Below are positions 8,444 through 16,065 of a DNA stretch of 32,406 nucleotides, piece by piece. The DNA lies in assembly GCA_026983795.1 (NCBI GenBank), contig JALSTI010000276.1:1-32406 (forward strand). Reading direction: 5' to 3'. Each line of letters opens with the position of its first letter. The stretch's first letter is position 1. Below the pieces are notes generated by a model. The model ran no database searches. It worked only from the letters and a program-made list of their open reading frames with translations, and had not been told where the DNA came from. This stretch comes from Melioribacteraceae bacterium. GTDB taxonomy: Bacteria; Bacteroidota; Ignavibacteria; Ignavibacteriales; Melioribacteraceae. Made by a program: the position numbers and the translations under genes.

Positions 8444-8998
8444 TTAGTTTAAGTTATAACTTTGATTAAGTAATTTTTTCCTTAACAATACCAATTGATG
8501 CAATACGGAAGCGTCTAACACAGTATCTCCAATTTTAACTATGAATCCGCCTAAAATACTTTTATCAATTCTATAATTCATTTTCACGTTTTTTCCCGTA
8601 TAAACTGCCAATTTCCGTTTTAGTTCTTCTTTTTGAGATTCCGACAATTCAACCGGACTAGTAACTAAAACATTTGCAATATTCAGTTTTTCGTCTCTTA
8701 ATTCTAAAAACCTTTTCAATGTATCGAACAGAACTTCCTCTCTATTTTTATCGATTAAAAATTGGAGAAAGTTCAAGGTTTCGCCATCAATTTTGTTTGC
8801 GAAAAGCGCAGTTAGAATATCGTTCTTTTTACTATTGCTAATTACAGGGTTTAAGATAGCCAATCTCAATTCCCGCGATGCATTAAAAGTATTGAATATT
8901 AATTCAACGTCACCGGAAACAGTTTCGAAAATATTTTTTTCTTCGCTAAATTCCAAAAACGCCTTGGCATATCTTGTGGAAATAGTAAAATTACTCAT
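8444..8998 (-). CDS. atpH: ATP synthase F1 delta subunit (OSCP)
   Basis: Peripheral stalk subunit joining the top of F1 to the b subunits. The 184 residues begin with the typical ISTRYAKAFLEFSEEKN helix and end with the conserved GGFIVKIGDTVLDASVLHQLVLLRKKL segment of the C-terminal domain. The ATG comes one base after the atpF stop, indicating translational coupling. Confidence 0.95.
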   Translation of the reverse strand: MSNFTISTRYAKAFLEFSEEKNIFETVSGDVELIFNTFNASRELRLAILNPVISNSKKNDILTALFANKIDGETLNFLQFLIDKNREEVLFDTLKRFLELRDEKLNIANVLVTSPVELSESQKEELKRKLAVYTGKNVKMNYRIDKSILGGFIVKIGDTVLDASVLHQLVLLRKKLLNQSYNLN

Positions 8999-8999
8999 T

Positions 9000-9545
9000 C
9001 TAACTCTTCGCTATTTCATTAATATATTTACTTACAAGTTGTTTCTGAGTATTTTCGTCAAGTTTTTCTTTAATTATTTTCTCGGCTGCGCCAACTGCAA
9101 TTTCCGCAATTTGATTTTTAAGATTATTGAAAGCTTCCTGGTTCTTCCGTTCGATTTCGGCTGATGCATCTGCAATCATTTTTTTTGCTTCCAATTTACT
9201 TTCTTCAAGAATCTGCTTTTTAAGATTTTCGGCATATTCCCTGCCTTGTTCAATAATCTTTTGAGATTCCTGTTCTGCGCGGGCTAAATTTTCTTGATTT
9301 TTTTTGTATAGTTCTTCAGCTTCTTTTTTTGCCGATTCGGCTTTTTCCAAAGAATCTTTTATGAAATTCTCCCGCTCGCTTAAAGAATTAAGTATTGGTT
9401 TCCAAGCTGTTTTTTTGAGGACCCATAAAAGCAAAAGAAAAGTGACAGTCGTCCATATTATTACACCTGGATTAATATCCAGCGGGCTGCCGACTTTTTC
9501 ACTTTCGGAAAATGCAAGAACAGCAAAATTTAATATTGATGCCAT
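9000..9545 (-). CDS. atpF: ATP synthase Fo b subunit
   Basis: Peripheral stalk subunit. A short N-terminal extension rich in small residues precedes a single membrane segment at about 26-43 (GVIIWTTVTFLLLLWVL), followed by a long charged coiled coil (about 55-180) with many Glu, Lys and Ala, as expected for b. Length 181 is within the family range. It lies between atpE (40-base gap) and atpH (one-base gap). Confidence 0.95.
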   Translation of the reverse strand: MASILNFAVLAFSESEKVGSPLDINPGVIIWTTVTFLLLLWVLKKTAWKPILNSLSERENFIKDSLEKAESAKKEAEELYKKNQENLARAEQESQKIIEQGREYAENLKKQILEESKLEAKKMIADASAEIERKNQEAFNNLKNQIAEIAVGAAEKIIKEKLDENTQKQLVSKYINEIAKS

Positions 9546-9585
9546 TTAATTGATACCTTAATTTTTCTTGACGAAAAAATATTAA

Positions 9586-9804
9586 TTATTTAAGCGCTAA
9601 TAAAATACAGATAACAAGAGCAAAAAGTGCAATACCTTCGATAAGCGCAGCTGCAATAATCATTGAAGTTCTAATATCGCCGGAAGCTTCGGGTTGACGA
9701 CCGCTTGCATCCATTGCGGAACTTGCTAATTTTCCAATACCAAGTCCGGCACCAATTACTGCTAATCCGGCTCCAAATCCAGCTGCTAAAAATGCCATAT
9801 CCAT
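9586..9804 (-). CDS. atpE: ATP synthase Fo c subunit
   Basis: Proteolipid of the rotor ring; 72 residues with two membrane helices joined by the polar loop RQPEA (36-41, with Arg36-Gln37-Pro38). The ion-binding carboxylate is Glu56 in AALIEGIAL. The residue after it is Gly rather than Ser/Thr, and helix 1 lacks the Gln found in Na+ rings such as that of Ilyobacter, so proton coupling is likelier (inference). AAGGAGGT at 9811-9818 gives a near-perfect ribosome binding site eight bases before the first ATG, consistent with the high copy number of c; it favours this ATG over the one two codons later. Confidence 0.97.
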   Translation of the reverse strand: MDMAFLAAGFGAGLAVIGAGLGIGKLASSAMDASGRQPEASGDIRTSMIIAAALIEGIALFALVICILLALK

Positions 9805-9810
9805 TGAATT

Positions 9811-9818
9811 ACCTCCTT
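9811..9818 (-). promoter_or_regulatory. Strong ribosome binding site of atpE
   Basis: AAGGAGGT on the minus strand, ending shortly before ATG 9802-9804. It is the strongest Shine-Dalgarno sequence of the atp genes and fits the need for many c subunits per complex. Confidence 0.8.
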
Positions 9819-9855
9819 AAAGTTTTATTACGAGTTATAGTTATTGTATAAAAAA

Positions 9856-10698
9856 TTAATGTTCTTGGTGAACTGCCATCCCTATAAAAATTGATGAAAG
9901 CACCGTAAAAATATATGCTTGAATTAAAGCGACTAAAATTTCCAATAAAAATATAAACAATGCAAACGATACAGAAACCGGAGCTACAAAATATGTTTTC
10001 AAAATGAAAATCAAACCGATTAATGCAAAAATAACAACGTGACCGGCAGTCATGTTTGCAAAAAGACGCACAGCCAATGCAAATGGTTTTGTAAACAATC
10101 CCAAAAATTCCACTACTATCATTATCGGTAATAACCACATAGGAATTCCATGAGGAATTAATCCTTTAAAATAACCGAAAGCGCCGTTTTTCATCATTCC
10201 GCCTGCTTGAATTACAATGAAAGAAAGCGTAGCCAAGGTTGCCGTTACTGCAATATTACTTGTGGGTGTATTACCGTAGGGAATTAAGCCTGTAAGATTG
10301 CAAAAAAGGATAAAGAAAAATACCGTTAGAAGATAAGAAAGAAATTTTTCGTATCCTTTGCCAATTGTTGCTTTTGCAATATCATCCCTTACAAAAACAA
10401 TTAAAATTTCCATTAAATTAGAAATTCCGGTAGGTATAAGTGATTTCTTATGTTGTTTTGCCACGTAATTGATAATTATAAATAACACAATAACCGCAAA
10501 CCACATAAATACAATATGTTTAGTAATTGAAATATCAATGCCGAAAACTTCTATATGCGGTAAATCAATTACGCCAAAAGGAGAAAAATCCAATTGGTGA
10601 GAGTCCAATACATGGTGCATTATCCAACCGGATCCGCCCCCGCTCTCGCCTTCTTTTTTAGCGGCTTCGGTAACTGTTGTAGCTAATTCCCAAATCAT
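9856..10698 (-). CDS. atpB: ATP synthase Fo a subunit
   Basis: Membrane stator subunit forming the ion channels. The essential arginine is Arg211 in LAVRLFANMTAGH; the following GH (219-220) and the C-terminal LLEILVALIQAYIFTVLSSIFIG helix are also family hallmarks. There are five to six predicted membrane helices from about residue 62. The N-terminal ~60 residues are hydrophilic and Gly-rich. Length 280 is normal for the longer type. The ATG directly follows the TAA of the upstream atpI-like gene without any spacer. Confidence 0.97.
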   Translation of the reverse strand: MIWELATTVTEAAKKEGESGGGSGWIMHHVLDSHQLDFSPFGVIDLPHIEVFGIDISITKHIVFMWFAVIVLFIIINYVAKQHKKSLIPTGISNLMEILIVFVRDDIAKATIGKGYEKFLSYLLTVFFFILFCNLTGLIPYGNTPTSNIAVTATLATLSFIVIQAGGMMKNGAFGYFKGLIPHGIPMWLLPIMIVVEFLGLFTKPFALAVRLFANMTAGHVVIFALIGLIFILKTYFVAPVSVSFALFIFLLEILVALIQAYIFTVLSSIFIGMAVHQEH

Positions 10699-11088
10699 TT
10701 AGGTTGATTTTCCTTTAATTAAATCCTTTTTAGACAAAATATATCTTACTTCAAAAGAAAGTAACACAAAATAAAATAAAAAGAATACTAATATAAACGC
10801 ATATTTATCAATTTTCAAGAATTTTATTGATAAAGCAATCAATGCAAGCATTAAAAATATTCTAATACCTATTCCGCTTAAGTTGTAAAGAACAAATAAT
10901 TTATTCGGTTTTTTCAAGGATAAATTAAACAATAAATATGCACAACCCAAATTTAATAAATTTAATAATCCCGCGTAAATTGTTGAGATAAAACTTTGGT
11001 AAGAAATTATATTTTCCAGATACAGAAACGAGATAATTCCATAAGAAACGGCAAGAAACAATAGAAGGAGGCTACCTGTTTTTTTCAT
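10699..11088 (-). CDS. AtpI-like four-helix membrane protein of the ATP synthase operon
   Basis: A 129-residue, very hydrophobic protein with four likely membrane segments at about 4-24, 34-54, 68-88 and 93-113 and a short basic tail. Size, topology and place directly before atpB match the ATP synthase subunit I family (AtpI/UncI), thought to help c-ring assembly or Mg2+ supply. The central GIGIRIFLMLAL and FYFVLLSFEVRYI stretches resemble that family, but the match is weak. It overlaps the end of atpZ by 17 bases and abuts atpB. Confidence 0.6.
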   Translation of the reverse strand: MKKTGSLLLLFLAVSYGIISFLYLENIISYQSFISTIYAGLLNLLNLGCAYLLFNLSLKKPNKLFVLYNLSGIGIRIFLMLALIALSIKFLKIDKYAFILVFFLFYFVLLSFEVRYILSKKDLIKGKST

Positions 11089-11320
11089 CTTCTTTTTTCT
11101 TATTTAATACGATTGTTGCTTTTATAAAATTATAAATTCCCGCCGCACCTCCAAAAAATGCAAAAATTACCGATAAAATTGGATAAGTCTCAAATTTAGA
11201 ATCCAGCCACTTACCCAAAAAGAACATTAGCACAATAGTTGCCGCAAGTTGAGTTCCTAAGCCTAAATAAGGACCAATTTCCCTATAAGTATTAAACAGA
11301 TTGTTGTTTTTTTGCTTCAT
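11072..11320 (-). CDS. atpZ: AtpZ/AtpI-family protein (F1Fo-ATPase gene 1 type)
   Basis: 82 residues with two membrane helices, about 20-36 (LAATIVLMFFLGKWLDS) and 46-68 (PILSVIFAFFGGAAGIYNFIK), joined by the conserved GKWLDSKF loop. This is the layout of AtpZ, a small protein encoded at the head of many atp operons and linked to assembly or to Ca2+/Mg2+ transport. The ATG lies 29 bases inside the end of the bactofilin gene, so the ATP synthase genes are physically joined to the cell-envelope cluster upstream. Confidence 0.8.
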   Translation of the reverse strand: MKQKNNNLFNTYREIGPYLGLGTQLAATIVLMFFLGKWLDSKFETYPILSVIFAFFGGAAGIYNFIKATIVLNKKKEDEKNR

Positions 11321-11690
11321 TACTTACTGTTGAAGGCGGAGTATAATTTCCGCTCATCGAACTCTTACCGTCGAATTTTGCACCTTCCTCAATTACAAGA
11401 ACTTTAGTAACAATATCGCCCTTAACGTATGATCTGGCTTCAAGAGTCAATTTTTCATCCGCCGAAATTGTTCCTTCAACTCTTCCGCTCACTATTAAAC
11501 TTTTCGCTTTAACCTCGCCCTTTACTTCGGAACCTTCCCCTAATGTAAGGTTGCCGTTTATTATTACATCGCCCACTACTTTTCCGTCAATCCGGACGTT
11601 ACCGTCGCTTGTAATTTTACCTTCTATTTTAACGCCATTACTAAGAATGCTTACATCTTCGTTTGTATAATTTTCTCTTTTTAGTGCCAT
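11292..11690 (-). CDS. Bactofilin family cytoskeletal protein
   Basis: 132 residues with a central right-handed beta-helix typical of bactofilins (DUF583/PF04519): repeated short strands such as ILSNGVKIEGKITSDGNVRIDGKVVGDVIINGNLTLGEGSEVKGEVKAKSLIVSGRVEGTISADEKLTLEARSYVKGDI. Regular hydrophobic and Gly spacing is visible, with short unstructured ends. Bactofilins polymerise without nucleotide at the inner membrane and organise cell-wall enzymes. The gene starts 12 bases after an M23 peptidase gene, the classical bactofilin partner. AGGAG precedes the ATG; the 3' end overlaps atpZ by 29 bases. Confidence 0.92.
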   Translation of the reverse strand: MALKRENYTNEDVSILSNGVKIEGKITSDGNVRIDGKVVGDVIINGNLTLGEGSEVKGEVKAKSLIVSGRVEGTISADEKLTLEARSYVKGDIVTKVLVIEEGAKFDGKSSMSGNYTPPSTVSNEAKKQQSV

Positions 11691-11702
11691 ATTAATTATC
11701 TC

Positions 11703-12548
11703 CTATCTAATTGATAAATAATCTTCCGGATTAATGGCTTTACCATTTTTCCATATTTCGAAATGCAAATGCGGTCCCGTTGTGTTCAGACCCGAATTTC
11801 CGCTTAATGCTATTAATTCACCTTGGTAAACAAAATCCCGTTCTTTTTTCAAAAGGCTGGAACAATGTTTATAAATTGTAATGAATCCCTCTTTGTGTTG
11901 AATTATTATTTTTTTACCGTCATTAGGAGTAAAATCGGAAAAAATTACTATTCCCCCTGCGCTGGCATAAACCGGCGTACCCGATTTAACAGCAAAATCG
12001 ATACCAAGATGACCTTTTTTAGGATTAAAACCTCTAATAATAAAACCATTTGTAGGTTTAATGAATATTATACCTTTATTATCGGTATTAATGTGAAAAA
12101 ACTTACCCAAAAGATGAGTAAATGCGAAAAAAACATTTCCTCCGCCAGGTGGTAATTTTCCGTCGTCAGTCTTTCTGAGCGAATCTAAAATGGCAGAATT
12201 TGAATCAGATGTATCAGATCCGGCTAACATAATTGCGTATTTTAATTTTTGGTTTGTAGACGATATAGCTTCCAATTCTTTAGTTAAAAAAACAATTTTC
12301 TTTTCCAAATCTTTTATTTTTAACGCTTGTTCTTTTAACTGCTTGTTTTCGAAAAGTAGAATAATTTTTCTTGCAGGCGTAAAAAAATAAATCAGGCTGG
12401 TTAATAAAAAAATTAAAAAAGAATAAAGAACAACATAAAACAAGACTTTTTTAAGACTTACCTTAAACCGTTTGGTCAGGTTTCCGGTAAAAGTAGGCGT
12501 AAAATATACGGTTGAATTTAGTAGTTCTTTTAGTTTAATCTTCTTCAT
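11703..12548 (-). CDS. M23-family metallopeptidase (LytM-type), membrane anchored
   Basis: 281 residues: basic cytoplasmic N-terminus (1-34), one membrane helix (about 35-57), a coiled coil (about 64-104), a linker, then an M23 domain (about 165-275). The zinc and catalytic residues are all present: His180 and Asp184 in KKGHLGID, His228 in YKHC, and His260/His262 in GPHLHFE. It is therefore probably an active peptidoglycan endopeptidase. The order M23 peptidase then bactofilin is a recurrent pairing in which the bactofilin localises the hydrolase. A 60-base gap separates it from the upstream glycosyltransferase gene. Confidence 0.93.
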   Translation of the reverse strand: MKKIKLKELLNSTVYFTPTFTGNLTKRFKVSLKKVLFYVVLYSFLIFLLTSLIYFFTPARKIILLFENKQLKEQALKIKDLEKKIVFLTKELEAISSTNQKLKYAIMLAGSDTSDSNSAILDSLRKTDDGKLPPGGGNVFFAFTHLLGKFFHINTDNKGIIFIKPTNGFIIRGFNPKKGHLGIDFAVKSGTPVYASAGGIVIFSDFTPNDGKKIIIQHKEGFITIYKHCSSLLKKERDFVYQGELIALSGNSGLNTTGPHLHFEIWKNGKAINPEDYLSIR

Positions 12549-12608
12549 TAAAATTGCTGCAAACCTTTCGTTATTTTTTCAACTCCTAAATATACGAAAA
12601 CAAAAAAA

Positions 12609-13625
12609 TTATATTTGCAACAGTTGTTTTATTTTATCTATTACTAAATCCGGGACTAATTTAATTCCGCATTCAAATGTTTTGAGCGGGCATTTTTTTT
12701 GACCGTGTATACCGCACGGTTTGCATTCCAAATTATCATAACTTACAAAACTGCTTTTATTGTTATACGGAATAAAACCGAATTGAGGAACAGTTGAACA
12801 GAAGATTGTTAATGTGGGAATATCGGCTGCCATAGCCATGTGCGTTGGAGCGCTGTCGTTACTTATCAACAACTTTGAATTTTTTAGTAAGTAAATGGTT
12901 TGAGGAACGGAAAACTTTCCGGTTGAATTAAAAATTTTTCCGTTGAATTGCATTTCAATTGATTTGCAAAGTTCAACATCGTTTTTGCCGCCAATTAAAA
13001 TAACTTCGTAATTATTATCTAATAAAAATTTTATGATTTCCACATAGTACTTTTCCGGATATCGTTTCGTTTCCCAAACCGTTCCAGGCGCAATTGTAAC
13101 TTTCAATTTATTAACGTCAGTATTTTTCAAAAATTGCCGGACTTCCGCTATTTCTTTATCCGTAACATTTACCAAGGGTAAAATTTTCCATTTCCCGTTA
13201 TCATAATCTCCTAACAGCGAAAGATTTCTATATACTTCATGATAATCCTTTTCGTATTTTATTTTATTATTATAAACAAACCTGAACGAGGAATTATCAA
13301 ATCCGGTTGAATTTTCTTTCCTTAATAAAAATACAATTACAGACGACCTGAACGAACGGTGCGGTGAATAAATATGGTGATATTTTTTCTTCCTTAACGC
13401 TTTGGCAAATTTGATTGTTGCTAATAAACTTTTATGCGCTCCCTTTTTATCTAATACAAAGCATTCCCCAACAAAGGGCGAGGACGAAAAAATTTCCTTA
13501 GAAACCGGTGTACAAACCACATCAATTTTATTATTATATTTTGAAGATAATTCTTGAATTAACGGTAAAGTTAAAATTGCATCTCCAATAAAAGCGGTTT
13601 GAATTACAAGAATATTTTGCGCCAT
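12609..13625 (-). CDS. Glycosyltransferase family 9 (heptosyltransferase-like)
   Basis: 338 residues from the preferred ATG at 13623-13625, which overlaps the TGA of the acyltransferase gene (TGATG). The start giving MAQNILVIQTAFIGDAILTLPLIQ matches the family N-terminus; a longer frame up to 13658 exists but would add eleven unrelated residues. The C-terminal nucleotide-sugar site carries SNDSAPTHMAMA (255-266). A cysteine set (Cys301, 304, 312, 319; spacing 2-7-6) near the C-terminus is seen in many GT9 proteins. The product likely adds a heptose or similar sugar to the lipooligosaccharide core at the cytoplasmic face; the exact sugar cannot be read. Confidence 0.88.
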   Translation of the reverse strand: MAQNILVIQTAFIGDAILTLPLIQELSSKYNNKIDVVCTPVSKEIFSSSPFVGECFVLDKKGAHKSLLATIKFAKALRKKKYHHIYSPHRSFRSSVIVFLLRKENSTGFDNSSFRFVYNNKIKYEKDYHEVYRNLSLLGDYDNGKWKILPLVNVTDKEIAEVRQFLKNTDVNKLKVTIAPGTVWETKRYPEKYYVEIIKFLLDNNYEVILIGGKNDVELCKSIEMQFNGKIFNSTGKFSVPQTIYLLKNSKLLISNDSAPTHMAMAADIPTLTIFCSTVPQFGFIPYNNKSSFVSYDNLECKPCGIHGQKKCPLKTFECGIKLVPDLVIDKIKQLLQI

Positions 13626-14500
13626 CAGTATTTCCATATATTGTGCATCCAAAACCACTGCTCGGGATATTTTTTTATATAATGTTCCAATCTGCTCATA
13701 TAAAATTGATTTATTTGGCGAACCTTTTCTTCGGTTGTTCCTTCAAAAGTCTCTATTGGAATTTGTTCAACTATTAAATTATATTTAAAATCGCCGGAGC
13801 GTATCATTAGAGCGAACAAAACAGGTTTGTTCAACTTTATAGCAAATGATGCGGCACCGGGATATACCGCTGTATCTCTATTAAAAAATTTCACCCTCAT
13901 TCCGTCGGGATGTCCCCGTTGATCTCCAACTACACCAACAATGCCATTTTCTTTCAGTACTTTATAAATTTCTTTAACGGAAGAACCCAACGGTACAACT
14001 TTATTTCCGTAAGTTTCCCTCATACTGTTTAGCCATGCAAAAACCAAATCGTTTCTTTGCGGTTTGGCTAAAACGTGAATTGTTTTGTTCAAATAGAGTC
14101 TCATTGCCGTAACGCTTAATTCCCAATTGCCAAAATGTGCGGTTAAAAAAATCAATCCCTTTTTTTTATTTAAAATTTGTTGAATCATCTCCAAGTTATC
14201 AATCCGCACTAAGTTTAACAGCGTTTCCTTATGAAATTTAAAAAAGCAGAACAGTTCCACCAAAGTAATTGAGAGGCTATAATAGATTTTTTTCGTATAG
14301 TTTTTTAATTCGTCTTCGGAAATATCAGGAAAGGCAATTTTAAAATTTTTCCGGATAATATTCTTGCGGAGAGGGACAAAATAATAAAGAAATAACGATA
14401 ATAACTTTGCGGTTTCAGGTATTTTTTTAATACCGGGAATACAAAGAATTTTTGTTAAAAATTTTAATAATAAAAATTCTATCTTATTCTGGAACTTCAT
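13625..14500 (-). CDS. LpxL/HtrB-family lipid A acyltransferase
   Basis: 291 residues of the lysophospholipid acyltransferase superfamily. The catalytic HX4E motif is HFGNWE (His122, Glu127), followed by VGDQRGHPDGMRVKFFNRDTAVYPGAASFA, another region typical of LpxL/LpxM. A hydrophobic N-terminal segment (about 8-45) fits attachment to the inner membrane. It probably adds a secondary acyl chain to a lipid A precursor, so this organism most likely makes LPS or lipooligosaccharide. It starts seven bases after the GWxTD gene and is coupled to the GT9 gene through a TGATG overlap. Confidence 0.9.
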   Translation of the reverse strand: MKFQNKIEFLLLKFLTKILCIPGIKKIPETAKLLSLFLYYFVPLRKNIIRKNFKIAFPDISEDELKNYTKKIYYSLSITLVELFCFFKFHKETLLNLVRIDNLEMIQQILNKKKGLIFLTAHFGNWELSVTAMRLYLNKTIHVLAKPQRNDLVFAWLNSMRETYGNKVVPLGSSVKEIYKVLKENGIVGVVGDQRGHPDGMRVKFFNRDTAVYPGAASFAIKLNKPVLFALMIRSGDFKYNLIVEQIPIETFEGTTEEKVRQINQFYMSRLEHYIKKYPEQWFWMHNIWKY

Positions 14501-14506
14501 TCATCA

Positions 14507-15886
14507 CTATCGCGATGATAATCTTCGTTGCCAACCATCATCTCTTAATTCGCCCCGTTTTGTAGAATGCAGCAATTCGTAATCCGCGTAACCGGTTATA
14601 TCACCGAAAACGAAAATAACTCCTCCTTCAATTGAGTTATATTGCCAAATTTCGTAAGGTTTGGAGTTGATTTCATTAGGATATCTATCGACTTGATCGG
14701 GAGGACCGTACATCAAATAAACTCTTCCTCTATCGGTTTTATAACCTTTCTTATTCAGCGCAGAAAAATGGGCATTACAATAGTTTATTCTATCTAAATA
14801 CTCTTTTTTAAATTCATTTCTCGGCGTACTTGGCAAAGGGTCTCTTTTTTTCCAAAACTTATATAAAAATTCCCTTTTTGCCGAAAGTGAGTCTAATTTT
14901 TTGTAACCGTCAATTTCCTTTTTTGAGGCTATATATTTTGATTCGTTAAATAACAAATCGCATTCTTTATCGGTATAAACAGAAAATTCACTTGCCAAAT
15001 ATCCTTTCGAGTTTATAGTATTACGTTCAACATTTTTAACGCCGGGATTGATAAGAAAAAATTTCTTAGACGATATAAATTCTTTTTTCGATAACGTATC
15101 TTTAAGTATCAGGCTAATATTGTAACTATCGGTTGGAAGTTTCTTCAAATTAATTGCGCCAACTTCCACAATCGAATTATATTTAGTACCTATCTTTTTC
15201 ATTTTGGAATAAACAGATTCACCAAGACTGTTATACACAACTTGAGAAAATTCAAGGTTAGGAACTTTGGAATAGTTTTTTAAATTATAGAGTTCGGAAT
15301 AGAAAAATAAAACGGGTGCAACGTTTGAGTAAAGAATAGCCGGATTTGGAATGACTTCAAGACTGTTTTTATAAAACATAGAAGTAGAATCTTTAGAATT
15401 CATTTTAATATTTTGTGCTAACTCAATATTACTAATTGCCATTTCATCGGTTAAATACGGTACAATATTTATATCCTCGGTCTGATTGTATGAATGATCA
15501 TCATTTTGGCTATCTACCGCTACAAGTTTTAATTTATAGGACCCGGCGGGAACCACAAAACCCAAAACGCCCAAAGATAATTTTTTAACATCGTTAGAAT
15601 CTTTAATGGGTTTGTTTAGTACCCATTGTTTGTTAATTACCAGCTCGTCAGTGTCTGTATTTTGAAGCTGAATGCTAAGTTTTGCTTTTACGAATTTAGT
15701 ATTCCCTTCTTCTTGAACGGTTAAATTTTTCAGATTGAACGAGTAATAAATTTCTAAATAATTTGATGTTGAATCATATACGAAGTCGGCGTAATCAAAA
15801 TTAAAATTTAATTTGTTTTGCGCCGCGGTATTGATTACCAAAAGAAAGAATGAAAGTAAAACTTTTTTAATTAAAGACCTTTGCAT
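14507..15886 (-). CDS. GWxTD domain-containing secreted protein
   Basis: 459 residues with a signal peptide (about 1-22, LLSFFLLVINTAAQ). The N-terminal two thirds is beta-rich and not recognisable. The C-terminal region from about 335 carries the GWxTD-type domain: KKRDPLPSTPRNEFKKEYLDRINYCNAHF, then the core motif as GYKTDRGRVYLMYGPPD (381-397), with Tyr in place of the eponymous Trp. Proteins of this family occur in Acidobacteria, Gemmatimonadetes and Ignavibacteria; their function is unknown. It heads the cluster that continues into the lipid A, GT9, M23 and bactofilin genes, which suggests an envelope role (inference). Confidence 0.85.
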   Translation of the reverse strand: MQRSLIKKVLLSFFLLVINTAAQNKLNFNFDYADFVYDSTSNYLEIYYSFNLKNLTVQEEGNTKFVKAKLSIQLQNTDTDELVINKQWVLNKPIKDSNDVKKLSLGVLGFVVPAGSYKLKLVAVDSQNDDHSYNQTEDINIVPYLTDEMAISNIELAQNIKMNSKDSTSMFYKNSLEVIPNPAILYSNVAPVLFFYSELYNLKNYSKVPNLEFSQVVYNSLGESVYSKMKKIGTKYNSIVEVGAINLKKLPTDSYNISLILKDTLSKKEFISSKKFFLINPGVKNVERNTINSKGYLASEFSVYTDKECDLLFNESKYIASKKEIDGYKKLDSLSAKREFLYKFWKKRDPLPSTPRNEFKKEYLDRINYCNAHFSALNKKGYKTDRGRVYLMYGPPDQVDRYPNEINSKPYEIWQYNSIEGGVIFVFGDITGYADYELLHSTKRGELRDDGWQRRLSSR

Positions 15887-16065
15887 TTTAATTTTACCAA
15901 ATAATTAATAATCATATCCGGGATATTTTATGGACTCAAAAGAATTTTTATCCCAATATTTACATTTTATTATATTAAAAATAAGTAATTGGCATAATGT
16001 TGTAAAGTGGAAAAAACGAGTATCAATATTCAAAAAAGACAACAAGTAAAAACCGAAATAATTAA
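15887..16065. other. Intergenic region before the GWxTD gene
   Basis: 179 AT-rich bases with no gene. On the minus strand a TATAAT hexamer (complement of 15969-15974) lies about 82 bases before the GWxTD start, but no good -35 element stands at 16-18 bases from it. No terminator hairpin is visible after the hydrolase stop at 16066. This is the most likely promoter region for the envelope cluster. Confidence 0.4.

Noticed and set aside
9809-10138. Open frame of 109 codons inside atpB on the same strand but in another frame.
   Set aside because: It is Cys/Phe-rich, has no ribosome binding site and is fully covered by a certain gene.
13626-13658. Eleven-codon N-terminal extension of the GT9 gene.
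   Set aside because: The TGATG-coupled ATG at 13623-13625 gives the family N-terminus; the extension overlaps the acyltransferase coding end.
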